A DNA stretch of 64,000 bases from an uncultured Pelagibacteraceae bacterium (GCA_902564385.1 CACFAT010000005.1:1-64000); one strand, 5' to 3'. Shown: positions 24,379 to 33,787, counted from the stretch's first letter. Numbers and translations: made by a program. Notes: generated by a model not told the origin, from the sequence alone.

Positions 24379-25260
24379 TTTTTTGGATGTTGGAGCAATT
24401 TGAGAAAATATTACAGCAATAAGAATTAATACACATCCTAAAATATTATTTATGTTAAGAACTTGACTTAAGATAATCCATCCAGCAATTGTTGCAAAGA
24501 CACCTTCAAGAGAGTAAATTATTGCTGCTGGAGCTTCTTCAATATTTTTTTGTGCAAACATTTGTAAAGTAAAAGCAAGTCCTCCAGATAAGACGCCTGC
24601 GTATAATATTGAACTATACTCAGTTAAAATTTTTGTAATAACTACTTCCTCTAAAATAAAAGCAAATATAAGAGATAAACCAAAAACAAGAGCTGCTTGT
24701 AATGCTGCATAAAAAATTGGTATATTGAATTTCTCCATAAATTTTCCAGCAAAAATTATATGTAAAGCCCAAAATAGTGAGCATAGAATAACTAAAGCAT
24801 CACCTATCATAATTTCTGAGTTTGAAAAATCACTTAATAGGTAAACACCTATTATACACAAACCTATTGAAGGCCAAAGACTCCAATGGACTTTAATAGA
24901 ATAAATAAAAAATAATAAAATTGGAACTAATGGAACATAAAAAACTGTAAAAAAAGCTGCATTAGCTATATTCGTGTATTGTAATGCGGCTTGCTGCAAG
25001 TAGGTGCCCAAAAATAATGATATACCCATTAAAAATAAATATTTAAAAAATAATTTTTTATTAAAATTGATTTCATGATTAATTTTTTTTCCTTCTAAAA
25101 TTAAAGCAATGGGTAGGACTGTAAGAAAACCAACAAAAAATCTAGATGCATTGAATGTTAATGGACCAATATTGTCCATGCCTGTGTCTTGAGCAATGAA
25201 AGCAGTACCCCAAATAAATGTTGTTATCAAAGCGCATATAAGCGATGTAGTTTTGGACAT
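24373..25260 (-). CDS. EamA/DMT-family transporter
   Basis: A 295-residue permease with about ten membrane helices in two EamA repeats. Signatures are FIWGTAFIAQDTG (repeat 1) and FWALHIIFAGKFME (repeat 2), and PAAIIYSLEGVFATIAGWII is typical of the family. It probably exports metabolites or amino acids; the substrate is not known. It lies 14 bp downstream of the dioxygenase gene and is probably in the same operon as the PDH genes. Confidence 0.88.
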   Translation of the reverse strand: MSKTTSLICALITTFIWGTAFIAQDTGMDNIGPLTFNASRFFVGFLTVLPIALILEGKKINHEINFNKKLFFKYLFLMGISLFLGTYLQQAALQYTNIANAAFFTVFYVPLVPILLFFIYSIKVHWSLWPSIGLCIIGVYLLSDFSNSEIMIGDALVILCSLFWALHIIFAGKFMEKFNIPIFYAALQAALVFGLSLIFAFILEEVVITKILTEYSSILYAGVLSGGLAFTLQMFAQKNIEEAPAAIIYSLEGVFATIAGWIILSQVLNINNILGCVLILIAVIFSQIAPTSKKS

Positions 25261-25274
25261 TAATTTAATTAAAT

Positions 25275-26372
25275 TTAGATAATATTATTCATTCTACAAC
25301 AGCTATCAAAATCTTCTTTATTGATATAGCAACCAGCCATTTTTCTTATACCTGAAAATGCACCTCTACCATGCATTACTCTCCAATTATTAAATATTAG
25401 TAATTCACCAGGTTTTAAAATGTGCCTCCACTGATATTGCTTTTGGTTTGCCATCGTATCAAATACTTTAATTGCTTTATAAAAATTAATTGTTTTCTGA
25501 TTGGTTTCTCTAAAAGGTGCTCTATCGTAATTGTTAAAACTAATTTGATCAAAATTATTTTTTTCATTTAATTTTATTATTGGTCTTTTTGCTTCAAGGC
25601 GAACACCATCACCAATATAAGAACCTTTAACTTTTGTATTTGTTAAAGTTTTAAAATGTTTTTTATATTTTTGTTTGATTTCATTTGCCAATTTAAATCC
25701 ATCTACCATTATAGAATCTCCACCTTTAGCATCATACTTACAACAAAGCAGTAATTGTAAACCTGGAGCATCATTACTATATGTAGAGTCTGTATGTGGT
25801 CTCAGTTCTTGGTTTGAATATGCACTGTCTGCTTTTTTATTATTTGATTCAAAAGTCCACAATCCTCCAAAAATTGAATTTCTGACATAACCTATTTTTT
25901 TAGCTATGTATTCAACTGAGTTTAAATTCTTTGAACAATTTCTTACGACTGCAAAACCATATATGTGAATTTTTTTTAATAGATTTTTAAATCCTACTTT
26001 AGTTTGTAATTGCTTATAGTTAATGAAAATTTGATTTTTTATGTCTTTATCTTTCCAAAATTGAGTATCACTTTTAGTTTCTTCTTTTTTTAAAGAATTT
26101 TTTTTTAAAAATTCATATGAATATTTGGTTGGTTTATTTTCATCAGACCATAATATTTCAATGAATTTCCCTTTTTTTAATAATTTTGCTTTTTTAATTT
26201 TGATATTAATGTCTAAATTTGCGGTATAAGTTATTCTTTGATTGGTTTTAAAATCCCAGTTTTCTTTATTTTTAATATGATCTCTTAACCAAATATTAGG
26301 AAATGTTTCAAACTTATTGTCATTAAAGTAAAATACAGTTTTATTATTTAAAAGTTTAAAATTTTTAATCAT
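25275..26372 (-). CDS. Gamma-butyrobetaine hydroxylase-like 2-oxoglutarate/Fe(II) dioxygenase
   Basis: A 365-residue member of the TauD/TfdA superfamily with the BBOX/TMLH layout: an N-terminal DUF971-like region with WLRDHIKN, then a jelly-roll core. Fe(II) ligands are His and Asp in RPHTDSTYS, and the distal His in WRVMHGRGAF; Arg in FSGIRKMAGCY would bind 2-oxoglutarate. This family hydroxylates gamma-butyrobetaine or trimethyllysine in carnitine metabolism. The start overlaps the E2 stop (ATGA), so it is translationally coupled to pyruvate dehydrogenase, an unusual partnership. The substrate remains to be shown. Confidence 0.82.
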   Translation of the reverse strand: MIKNFKLLNNKTVFYFNDNKFETFPNIWLRDHIKNKENWDFKTNQRITYTANLDINIKIKKAKLLKKGKFIEILWSDENKPTKYSYEFLKKNSLKKEETKSDTQFWKDKDIKNQIFINYKQLQTKVGFKNLLKKIHIYGFAVVRNCSKNLNSVEYIAKKIGYVRNSIFGGLWTFESNNKKADSAYSNQELRPHTDSTYSNDAPGLQLLLCCKYDAKGGDSIMVDGFKLANEIKQKYKKHFKTLTNTKVKGSYIGDGVRLEAKRPIIKLNEKNNFDQISFNNYDRAPFRETNQKTINFYKAIKVFDTMANQKQYQWRHILKPGELLIFNNWRVMHGRGAFSGIRKMAGCYINKEDFDSCCRMNNII

Positions 26373-27652
26373 TGCTTAGCTAATTTGTAGGCAAAGTTTT
26401 TACCAAGGTTATTTTTTAATTCATTATTAAATCTTGAACCCTCAGCACCGTCAATAATTCTATGATCGTAAGAGAGAGATAAAGGCAACATTGTTCTAGG
26501 TTTAAATTGTCCATCAATATAAACAGGTTTAATATAAGTCCTTCCAATTCCTAAAATAGCAACCTCAGGATAATTTATTATAGGAGTAAAATAAGTTCCT
26601 CCAATGCCACCTAGGCTTGTTATAGTTATGGATCCTCCATAAAACTCTTTTTTATCTATCTTCAAATTTCGGCAATCATCACTAACTTTTTTTAGGTCCT
26701 TGCTTATTTGATCTATATTCTTTTGATTAGCATTTCTTATTTTTGGCACCATTAAACCATTGGGAGTATCAACTGCAATTCCTACATGGAAGTATTTTTT
26801 TAATGTTATTTTTCCATTTTCAATATTGTCAATAGAACTATTAAATCTTGGAAAAACTTTCAAAGCTTCCACAACTGCCTTTATGATAAATGCCAATGGA
26901 GTAATTTTCTTTTTTTCTCCAGTAAAAGTATCAGTCAAATTTTGTCTAAATTCTTCTAGCTCAGTAATATCTGCTTCATCACAACTAGTAACATGCGGTA
27001 TTGTTTGCCAAGAATTTGATAAATGTGGAGCAGCAATTCTTTTAATTCTTGGTATATCTTGAATTTCTACATCTCCAAAATCAGCGTGATCATATTCCGA
27101 AGGCTTTATAGATGGAGCCTTCTTTTCTTCTTGAGGTTTATTAAAATTAGAAGATACGAATTTTTTTATATCCTCCTCTATAATTCTTCCTGATCTTTGT
27201 GATCCAGTAATATTATTAATATCAACACCAAGTTCTCTTGCAAATTTTCTAGTTTTTGGGCTAGCAAGTGCTTTGCTTGATTTGAATACACTAACTCTAT
27301 TATTTTTTAATATTTCTTTTGGTTTTGAAATTTTTTTTTCGGATGGTTTTTGTATAATATTTTCTTCTTTAATCTCTTTGACCTCTTCTTCAATTTGCTC
27401 ATCTGGTTTTTCTTCTTCTGAACCAATTATTAATATTGATGAACCCTCTGAAACCTTATCACCAACTTTTAAATTAACTTTTTTAACACTACCTGAGTAT
27501 GGGCTTGGTATCTCAACACTTGATTTATCGCTTTCTATTGTAATTATCGGATCATCTTTATTAATATTTGATCCTGCCTCTATTAATACCTCAATTACTT
27601 CAACATCTTTAAAATCACCAATGTTAGGAACTAATACTTCTTTCTCGCTCAT
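26369..27652 (-). CDS. aceF: Pyruvate dehydrogenase E2, dihydrolipoyl acetyltransferase
   Basis: Core acetyltransferase of the PDH complex. One lipoyl domain (residues 1-80, modified Lys43 in IESDKSSVEIP), a flexible linker rich in Glu/Lys, a peripheral-subunit-binding domain (about 130-165, ASPKTRKFARELGVDI) and the catalytic domain with SYDHRIIDGAEG (His397) and DTPNGLMVPKI. It has 427 residues. The start overlaps the aceE stop (TAATG). Only one lipoyl domain is present on E2, but E1 also carries one. Confidence 0.95.
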   Translation of the reverse strand: MSEKEVLVPNIGDFKDVEVIEVLIEAGSNINKDDPIITIESDKSSVEIPSPYSGSVKKVNLKVGDKVSEGSSILIIGSEEEKPDEQIEEEVKEIKEENIIQKPSEKKISKPKEILKNNRVSVFKSSKALASPKTRKFARELGVDINNITGSQRSGRIIEEDIKKFVSSNFNKPQEEKKAPSIKPSEYDHADFGDVEIQDIPRIKRIAAPHLSNSWQTIPHVTSCDEADITELEEFRQNLTDTFTGEKKKITPLAFIIKAVVEALKVFPRFNSSIDNIENGKITLKKYFHVGIAVDTPNGLMVPKIRNANQKNIDQISKDLKKVSDDCRNLKIDKKEFYGGSITITSLGGIGGTYFTPIINYPEVAILGIGRTYIKPVYIDGQFKPRTMLPLSLSYDHRIIDGAEGSRFNNELKNNLGKNFAYKLAKQ

Positions 27653-30600
27653 TATAATTTTGTAGGCATAGGCTTATCTTTATCAATTTTATATTTTTTA
27701 ATTGCATCTACCGCATGTTTAGAAGCAATTAATTGTTCATTAGATAAAATACTTAAGCCATATGCAACTATATGCTCTTTATCGACTTCAAAAAATTTTC
27801 TTAGATTTTTTCTTGTATCACTTCTACCAAATCCATCTGTACCCAATGAATAAAAACTTTTATTTATGTAAGGTCTAATTTGGTCAGAATTCATTCTCAT
27901 GTAATCTGAAGCTGCTAAAATAGGACCTTCGGTTTTTCCAAGGCATTTTTCAACGTAAGAGATTTTTTTCTCTCCTCCTGGATTAAGCAAATTATACCTT
28001 TCTGTTTCAAGTCCATCTCTTCTTAATTCATTAAAACTGGTAACACTCCATACTTCACTATCAACTTGATATTCATTTTGTAAAATTTCTGCTGCTTCAA
28101 TCATCTCTCTTAAAATTGTTCCTGAACCCAATAATTGAATCTTATTTTTTTTATTCTTGCTGAAATCTTTTATTTTATACATCCCTTTTAATATGCCTTT
28201 TTCACAATCTTTGGGCATCTCTGGATGAGAATAATTTTCATTCATTGTTGTAATATAGTAAAAAATATTTTCATGTTTTTCATGCATTCTTCTTAAACCT
28301 TCTTTAAAAATTGTAGCTAATTCATAATGAAAGGTTGGATCATAAGAAACACAATTTGGAATTGTTGATGCTAATAAATGACTGTGACCATCTTGGTGTT
28401 GAAGGCCTTCTCCAGCCAAAGTTGTTCTTCCAGCTGTAGCTCCAATTAGAAATCCTCTTGTTTGACTATCTCCAGCTGCCCACGCAAAATCCCCAGTTCT
28501 TTGAAAACCAAACATAGAATAAAAAAGATAAATTGGTATCATTTCTATATCATGATTTGAATACGATGTTCCTGCAGCTATCCATGATGCCATGGATCCA
28601 GCCTCATTTATTCCTTCCTCTAAAACTTGACCACTTTTCTCTTCCTTGTAAGAGCTTAATTGAGCTGAGTCCTCTGGCTCATATTTTTGACCTTCATGCG
28701 CATATATACCTATTTTTTGGAAAAAACCTTCCATACCAAAAGTTCTTGCTTCATCAGGGATTATTGGAACAAGTCTTGGAGCAACATTTTTATCTCTTAG
28801 CAAATTCGTCAACATCCTAACAAGTGCCATAGTAGTTGACATTTCTTTTTCACCAGTTGATTTTTTCATAAAGTCAAAAATATCATTACTTGGTGTTTTG
28901 ATTGGTTTCGAAAAAGATGATCTCTCAGGAATATATCCTCCTAAAGCCAATCTTCTTTTTTTTAAGTATTTTATTTCCTCTGAATTTTCGTCAGGTCTAA
29001 AGTATTCTATATTTTTGACTTGTTCATCTGTTAATGGAACATCAAATCTATCTCTATAATATAGCAAATCATCTACACCTAATTTTTTTTGCTGATGGGT
29101 TGTATTTATACTTTCACCAGATTTTCCCATACCATATCCTTTAATTGTTTTAGCTAATATGACTGTTGGTCTGTCTTTTGTATTAATAGCTTTATGATAA
29201 GCAGCATAAACTTTATGTGGGTCGTGACCGCCTCTATTTAATTTCCAAATATCGCTATCCGTATAACTTGCAACTAGATTTTTAAGTTCAGGGTATTTCC
29301 CAAAGAAGTTATCTCTAACATATAAACCGCCTTTTGCTTTAAAGGCTTGGTATTCTCCATCAACTGCTTCGTTCATTCTTTTTACAAGTAAACCTGATTT
29401 ATCATTTGCGAGTAAAGGATCCCAATATGATCCCCAAATGACTTTTATTACATTCCATCCAGCTCCTCTAAAAATTCCTTCTAATTCTTGAATAATTTTA
29501 CCATTGCCTCTTACTGGACCATCTAATCTTTGTAGGTTGCAGTTCACAACATAAATCAAGTTATCTAACTTTTCTCTTGCTGCTAAACCAATAGATCCTA
29601 GAGCTTCAGGCTCGTCTATTTCACCATCTCCTAAGAAAGACCAAACTTTTCTATTCTCATCTTTTATTAATTTTCTATTAATAAGATATTTCATAAATCT
29701 TGCCTGATAGGTTGCCATCATTGGTCCAAGACCCATGGAAACAGTTGGAAACTGCCAAAACTTAGGCATCAGCCATGGATGAGGATAAGATGACAAACCT
29801 CCTGGGTAAACTTCCTGTCTGAATCTATCTAATTGCTTCTCGTCAAGTCTTCCTTCCAAAAAAGCTCTAGCGTAAATACCTGGCGCTGAATGTCCTTGGA
29901 AATAAATTAAATCTCCACCAAATTTATTGCTTTTAGCTCTCCAAAAATGATTCATTCCAATATCATAAAGAGTTGCTGCTGAAGCAAATGTCCCAATGTG
30001 ACCTCCTAATGAAGGATCTCTCATGTTTGCTCTGACAACCATCACTGCTGAATTCCATCGAATTAGTGCTCTGATTTTTCTTTCAATATTTTGATCGCCT
30101 GGAGATTTTATCTCTTCATCTGCTGGTATAGTGTTTATGTATGGTGTATTTTGGGTGTAAGGTATATTTGATCCCTCTTTATATGCCTGATCAATTAATT
30201 GTTTAATTAAAAAATGAGCTCTCTCAGGTCCTTCGGAATGTACTACAGCAGACAAAGATTCTAACCATTCTTTTGTCTCTTGAGGATCAATATCATTATT
30301 ATTTTCAACTATTTCTAATCTTTCATTATGTTCTTCTACTTGTGTATTTTCTACTTTGATCTCTTTATGTACACTCGTATCTAATTCAGAATTATTATAT
30401 CCGTTAGAATTTTCCGCTTCGGCAATTATTTTTTCCGTTGAAGGTGGTATCTTTTCAATAGTTTCTTGTTTTTGCTGAGTTCCATTCTCAGAGGATAATG
30501 TTAGTATCAAATCTCCTTTAGAAACTTTATCGCCAATCTTTATGTTAATACTATCTACAACGCCCTCAAAAGCAGATGGTACTTCAACACTTGATTTATC

Positions 30601-30720
30601 ACTTTCTAAAGTTATTACAGGGTCATTTTTAGAGATTTTATCTCCTTCTTTTACAAGAATTTCTATGATTTCTACTTCTTCAAAATCTCCAATATCTGGA
30701 ACTAGTAATTTTTCACTCAT
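27652..30720 (-). CDS. aceE: Pyruvate dehydrogenase E1 (AceE type) with N-terminal lipoyl domain
   Basis: A homodimeric-type E1p of 1022 residues that is about 130 longer than usual because a lipoyl domain sits at the N-terminus. Residues 1-80 form it, with GDFEEVEIIEILVKEGDK and predicted lipoylated Lys42 in LESDKSSVEVP. An acidic linker follows (80-142). The E1 body then starts near residue 143 (PQETKEWLESLSAVV). ThDP-binding motif GDGEIDEPEALGSIGLAA and NCNLQRLDGPVRGNGK are intact, and GEGLQHQDGHSHLLA and YGLSILS close the fold. The frame is continuous and codon use matches its neighbours, so the fusion is real. Confidence 0.94.
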   Translation of the reverse strand: MSEKLLVPDIGDFEEVEIIEILVKEGDKISKNDPVITLESDKSSVEVPSAFEGVVDSINIKIGDKVSKGDLILTLSSENGTQQKQETIEKIPPSTEKIIAEAENSNGYNNSELDTSVHKEIKVENTQVEEHNERLEIVENNNDIDPQETKEWLESLSAVVHSEGPERAHFLIKQLIDQAYKEGSNIPYTQNTPYINTIPADEEIKSPGDQNIERKIRALIRWNSAVMVVRANMRDPSLGGHIGTFASAATLYDIGMNHFWRAKSNKFGGDLIYFQGHSAPGIYARAFLEGRLDEKQLDRFRQEVYPGGLSSYPHPWLMPKFWQFPTVSMGLGPMMATYQARFMKYLINRKLIKDENRKVWSFLGDGEIDEPEALGSIGLAAREKLDNLIYVVNCNLQRLDGPVRGNGKIIQELEGIFRGAGWNVIKVIWGSYWDPLLANDKSGLLVKRMNEAVDGEYQAFKAKGGLYVRDNFFGKYPELKNLVASYTDSDIWKLNRGGHDPHKVYAAYHKAINTKDRPTVILAKTIKGYGMGKSGESINTTHQQKKLGVDDLLYYRDRFDVPLTDEQVKNIEYFRPDENSEEIKYLKKRRLALGGYIPERSSFSKPIKTPSNDIFDFMKKSTGEKEMSTTMALVRMLTNLLRDKNVAPRLVPIIPDEARTFGMEGFFQKIGIYAHEGQKYEPEDSAQLSSYKEEKSGQVLEEGINEAGSMASWIAAGTSYSNHDIEMIPIYLFYSMFGFQRTGDFAWAAGDSQTRGFLIGATAGRTTLAGEGLQHQDGHSHLLASTIPNCVSYDPTFHYELATIFKEGLRRMHEKHENIFYYITTMNENYSHPEMPKDCEKGILKGMYKIKDFSKNKKNKIQLLGSGTILREMIEAAEILQNEYQVDSEVWSVTSFNELRRDGLETERYNLLNPGGEKKISYVEKCLGKTEGPILAASDYMRMNSDQIRPYINKSFYSLGTDGFGRSDTRKNLRKFFEVDKEHIVAYGLSILSNEQLIASKHAVDAIKKYKIDKDKPMPTKL

Positions 30721-30831
30721 TTCGCTATTTGTATATATATATATTATTTACTTTTAATAGATGTATATTTTTGACCATTATTAAAATTTAGTAAAATTAA
30801 TAATAAATGTTAAAAGAATAGATTAAATTTA

Positions 30832-30908
30832 GCGCCTGTAGCTCAATTGGATAGAGCGCTTGGCTACGGACCAGGAGGTTCTGGGTTCGACTCCTAGCAG
30901 GCGCACCA
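30832..30908 (+). tRNA. tRNA-Arg(ACG)
   Basis: A 77-nt tRNA on the plus strand. The acceptor GCGCCTG pairs with CAGGCGC, then A and encoded CCA. D-arm GCTC/GAGC is present, the anticodon stem is CTTGG/CCAGG with loop CTACGGA (anticodon ACG, read as ICG), and the T-arm is CTGGG-TTCGACT-CCTAG. The 3' end is followed after 13 nt by a small coding gene. Confidence 0.97.
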
Positions 30909-30921
30909 AAAAGAAGGAAAA

Positions 30922-31005
30922 ATGAAAATATCTTTGCAAAAATCTGTAATTTATTTTTTTGTAATAGTGTTAATAATATTATTTTTAATAACTTTAATAA
31001 TTTAA
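30922..31005 (+). CDS. Putative 27-residue single-pass membrane peptide
   Basis: A small ORF (ATG to TAA, 27 residues) not recognised as any family. It starts MKISLQKS and continues as one uninterrupted hydrophobic stretch of about 18 residues ending LIITLII-like, that is a single membrane helix with a basic N-terminus (N-in). An AAGGA Shine-Dalgarno-like run lies 3 nt upstream, and the stop codon shares its last base with the ATG of the following thioesterase (TAATG). Both features argue for real translation. It may be a leader that couples translation to the thioesterase, or a small membrane protein in its own right. Confidence 0.55.
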   Translation: MKISLQKSVIYFFVIVLIILFLITLII

Positions 31006-31424
31006 TGAAAAATTTTAAACAAATTAGCGTTAAAAAAGGTTTCATGAGACACAATGGTGGTTTGCTACTAAGAGATATCTCAAAAACTAAATATGAATTT
31101 AAAACTAAAATAAAAAAAAACCATCTTAACAGAGCTGGCATAACTCATGGTGGGTATATAGCATCGATCATAGATACCGGGTGTGGATCTGGAGCCCATA
31201 GAATTTCGGGTAATCAACCTTGTGTAACTATAACACTTAATATTAACTTTATCGGACCTTCAACTATTGGTGATGAAATTTTTGGATATGTAAAAATTAA
31301 AAAAAAAACAAAAAGTATGGTTTTTTTAGAGTGCTATTTAGAATGTAAAGGTAAAATAATTGCATCTGCCACAGGTATTTGGAAAATACTTCAACGTAAG
31401 TTACCCCATGCAGGTCTAAGCTAA
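31005..31424 (+). CDS. PaaI-type hotdog thioesterase
   Basis: A 139-residue hotdog-fold acyl-CoA thioesterase of the PaaI/YbgC group. The central helix motif is NRAGITHGGYIASIIDTGCG, where the Asn/His and Asp are catalytic or CoA positioning, followed by VTITLNINFIGPSTIGD and the antiparallel sheet. The substrate is likely an acyl- or aromatic acyl-CoA but is unknown. The start is fused to the preceding small ORF, and the stop overlaps the convergent TRAP permease by 4 bp. Confidence 0.85.
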   Translation: MKNFKQISVKKGFMRHNGGLLLRDISKTKYEFKTKIKKNHLNRAGITHGGYIASIIDTGCGSGAHRISGNQPCVTITLNINFIGPSTIGDEIFGYVKIKKKTKSMVFLECYLECKGKIIASATGIWKILQRKLPHAGLS

Positions 31425-33742
31425 ATTCTTCTTCTTATATTTAAATAACCAAAGATTGATAAAAGAATAAGAGCGATAGGATAAATTATTTCTTTTTTTG
31501 GTCTATTCTGATTTTCAATTTTAAATTCATTAATAATATCTCCCATATCTAAACCAGATTTTTTTGCAATTCCATTCCATTTTAAAGTATCAATTATGGT
31601 TTTACTGTCTTCTACAACTAAGCTCATTCCATAATCATCTAAACTGAAATTTTCATCAAAACTATTTTTTTCAATTACAAATAATTTATATCTTTCGCCG
31701 TACTCTGTAAGTCTAGTAATTTTAATTTTTATCTCTTTATTATAATCAAACTGTTTTTTGTTTATTTCTTCAATACTTAAATAGTTATATTTTGGGTAAA
31801 ATTTATTTAGAATAAATTCTGGAGATAATAATGATATTGAAATTATTAAAAAAATAACAATCTCATACCATCTCAATTTATTTATAAACCATCCCTGAGT
31901 AGCAGAAGTAAATACTAAAATCCCAATCAATGAGGTTGCTATGACCATTAAGCCATGCCATATGCTTTCAATACCAATTAATAATAACTCACTGTTAAAT
32001 AGGAATACAATAGGAAGTATTCCAGTTCTCAGACTATACCAAAATGCCTGGGCTCCTGTTCTTAATGGGTCTCCACCAGAAATAGCAGCAGCTGCGTAAG
32101 ATGCTAAGCCTACTGGAGGTGTTACATCTGCCATTAGGCCAAAATAGAACACGAATAAATGAACGGCAATTAAAGGAAAAATAAATCCTGATGCATTTCC
32201 AACATCCACAAGAACAGTTGCCATTAGAGATGCTACAACAACGTAGTTTGCCGTAGTTGGTAAACCCATACCCAATAGTAAACACAAAATAATAGTTAAA
32301 AATAAGAGAATAATAACATTATCTTTTGCAATCGACTCGATTACAATTATTAAATTAGTACTCAAACCTGTAGATCCAACTGCACCAACTATAATACCTG
32401 CTGTTGCAATTGCTATTCCGACACTAACCATATTCAAAGCACCCTTTTCAAAACCAAAAACAGTTTGGTTGTACCAATAAATTAAAGCGTTCTTAATGTT
32501 CTTTTCTTTAAAAATTTTATTTAAAAGATTAACTATAATTAAAGTTATTGTTGCAAAAAAAATAGAGTAAGAAGCTGTAAGCCTCATATAAACTAGTAGA
32601 TATATAAGAACAAATATTGGAACTAAAAAATGTATTCCTTCAAAAAATGTTTTTTTTAATTTTGGAATATCGTTTTCATCCATACCTTTTAAATTTAATT
32701 TAAGCGCTTCAAGGTGAGATATATAAAATAGCGCAATGTAAGAAATTATAGCTGGTAAAAAAGCATGTCTGACAACTTCAAAATATGTAACACCGATAAA
32801 ACTTGCCATCACAAAAGCTGCTGCTCCCATAACAGGAGGCATTATTTGACCATTAACTGATGAAGATACTTCGATTGCACCCGCTTTTTCTTTGGAAAAA
32901 CCAGTCTTTTTCATAATTGGAATTGTAAATGTTCCAGTTGTAACTGTATTAGCAATTGATGATCCAGAGATTAATCCTGTCATACCAGATCCAAGAATAG
33001 CTGCTTTGGCAGGACCACCTCGCATTTTTCCAACCATTGCAAAAGCTAAATCTAAAAAATATTTACCCCCTCCAGCAGTTTCTAAAAGTGCTCCAAAAAG
33101 TACAAAGAGAAATATGAAATCTACAGAAACACCTATCGGAATTCCGAAAATAGCTTCTTGATCAAACCATTGAAAACCAACTAACCTTTTTAATGATAAT
33201 CCACCATGAGAAATTATGTCTGGTGCATATTGCCCAAAATAAGAAAATAACAAAAAACAAACTGCAATAACAACTAATGGGACACCTATTACTCTGCGTG
33301 TAGCCTCTAGAAGAATTAATATTCCAATTATTCCAAGTATTAACTCAATTGGAATAGTGAAATTATCGGAAAGATTTATTTTAAGTAATATTCCACCCCT
33401 ATCTACTAATTGATCGTAAAAAACATAAATATATAAACAACAAATTGCACCTGTTATTGCAATTAATATATCTATAAAATTTACTTTTTTACCCCTTGCA
33501 TAGGGAAATATTAAAAAAGCTAGTAAAAGTGCAAAGCCAAGATGAATTGCTCTAGCTGGTAAACCTTTAAACATTCCAAAATTTAACCAAAATGGAAATG
33601 GAGAAGCATACCAAAGCTGAAATAAAGACCAGGTTATTGCAATAATAGCAACTAACTTTAAATGAAAACCTGTTAGGTTTCTTGTAGGAGAAAGATCTTC
33701 TTTAATCTTATTTTCAATTTTTTTATCTATGTCTGCTGACAT
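31421..33742 (-). CDS. TAXI-type TRAP transporter fused permease with C-terminal PDZ-like domain
   Basis: The integral membrane component of a TRAP transporter, with the 4TM (DctQ-like) and 12TM (DctM-like) subunits fused. About residues 30-170 hold the first helices; LILLEATRRVIGVPLV and FGALLETAGGGKYFLDLA begin the DctM part, followed by GMGLPTTANYVVVASL and ADVTPPVGLASYAAAAI. The final ~150 residues are soluble, with a PDZ-like segment WNGIAKKSGLDMGDIINEF (DUF3394-like), then one more helix. At 773 residues it is long. The substrate is unknown; TAXI systems often carry dicarboxylates, glutamate or aromatic acids. Confidence 0.9.
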   Translation of the reverse strand: MSADIDKKIENKIKEDLSPTRNLTGFHLKLVAIIAITWSLFQLWYASPFPFWLNFGMFKGLPARAIHLGFALLLAFLIFPYARGKKVNFIDILIAITGAICCLYIYVFYDQLVDRGGILLKINLSDNFTIPIELILGIIGILILLEATRRVIGVPLVVIAVCFLLFSYFGQYAPDIISHGGLSLKRLVGFQWFDQEAIFGIPIGVSVDFIFLFVLFGALLETAGGGKYFLDLAFAMVGKMRGGPAKAAILGSGMTGLISGSSIANTVTTGTFTIPIMKKTGFSKEKAGAIEVSSSVNGQIMPPVMGAAAFVMASFIGVTYFEVVRHAFLPAIISYIALFYISHLEALKLNLKGMDENDIPKLKKTFFEGIHFLVPIFVLIYLLVYMRLTASYSIFFATITLIIVNLLNKIFKEKNIKNALIYWYNQTVFGFEKGALNMVSVGIAIATAGIIVGAVGSTGLSTNLIIVIESIAKDNVIILLFLTIILCLLLGMGLPTTANYVVVASLMATVLVDVGNASGFIFPLIAVHLFVFYFGLMADVTPPVGLASYAAAAISGGDPLRTGAQAFWYSLRTGILPIVFLFNSELLLIGIESIWHGLMVIATSLIGILVFTSATQGWFINKLRWYEIVIFLIISISLLSPEFILNKFYPKYNYLSIEEINKKQFDYNKEIKIKITRLTEYGERYKLFVIEKNSFDENFSLDDYGMSLVVEDSKTIIDTLKWNGIAKKSGLDMGDIINEFKIENQNRPKKEIIYPIALILLSIFGYLNIRRRI

Positions 33743-33756
33743 TCAGCTTAATATAT

Positions 33757-33787
33757 AAAAAAAAAGGCCCAATAGATATATTGGGCC
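33757..33787 (-). terminator. Intrinsic terminator between the TAXI binding-protein gene and the permease gene
   Basis: A perfect 9-bp stem GGCCCAATA/TATTGGGCC with a 4-nt loop is followed, on the minus strand, by at least nine T residues (33757-33765 on the plus strand are A). This is one of the few textbook intrinsic terminators in the window. It sits downstream of the binding-protein gene and upstream of the permease start, so it would make the periplasmic protein more abundant than the permease. Confidence 0.88.

Noticed and set aside
30797..31141. Minus-strand ORF across tRNA-Arg
   Set aside because: It runs antisense through a tRNA and the start of the thioesterase, and has no family similarity.
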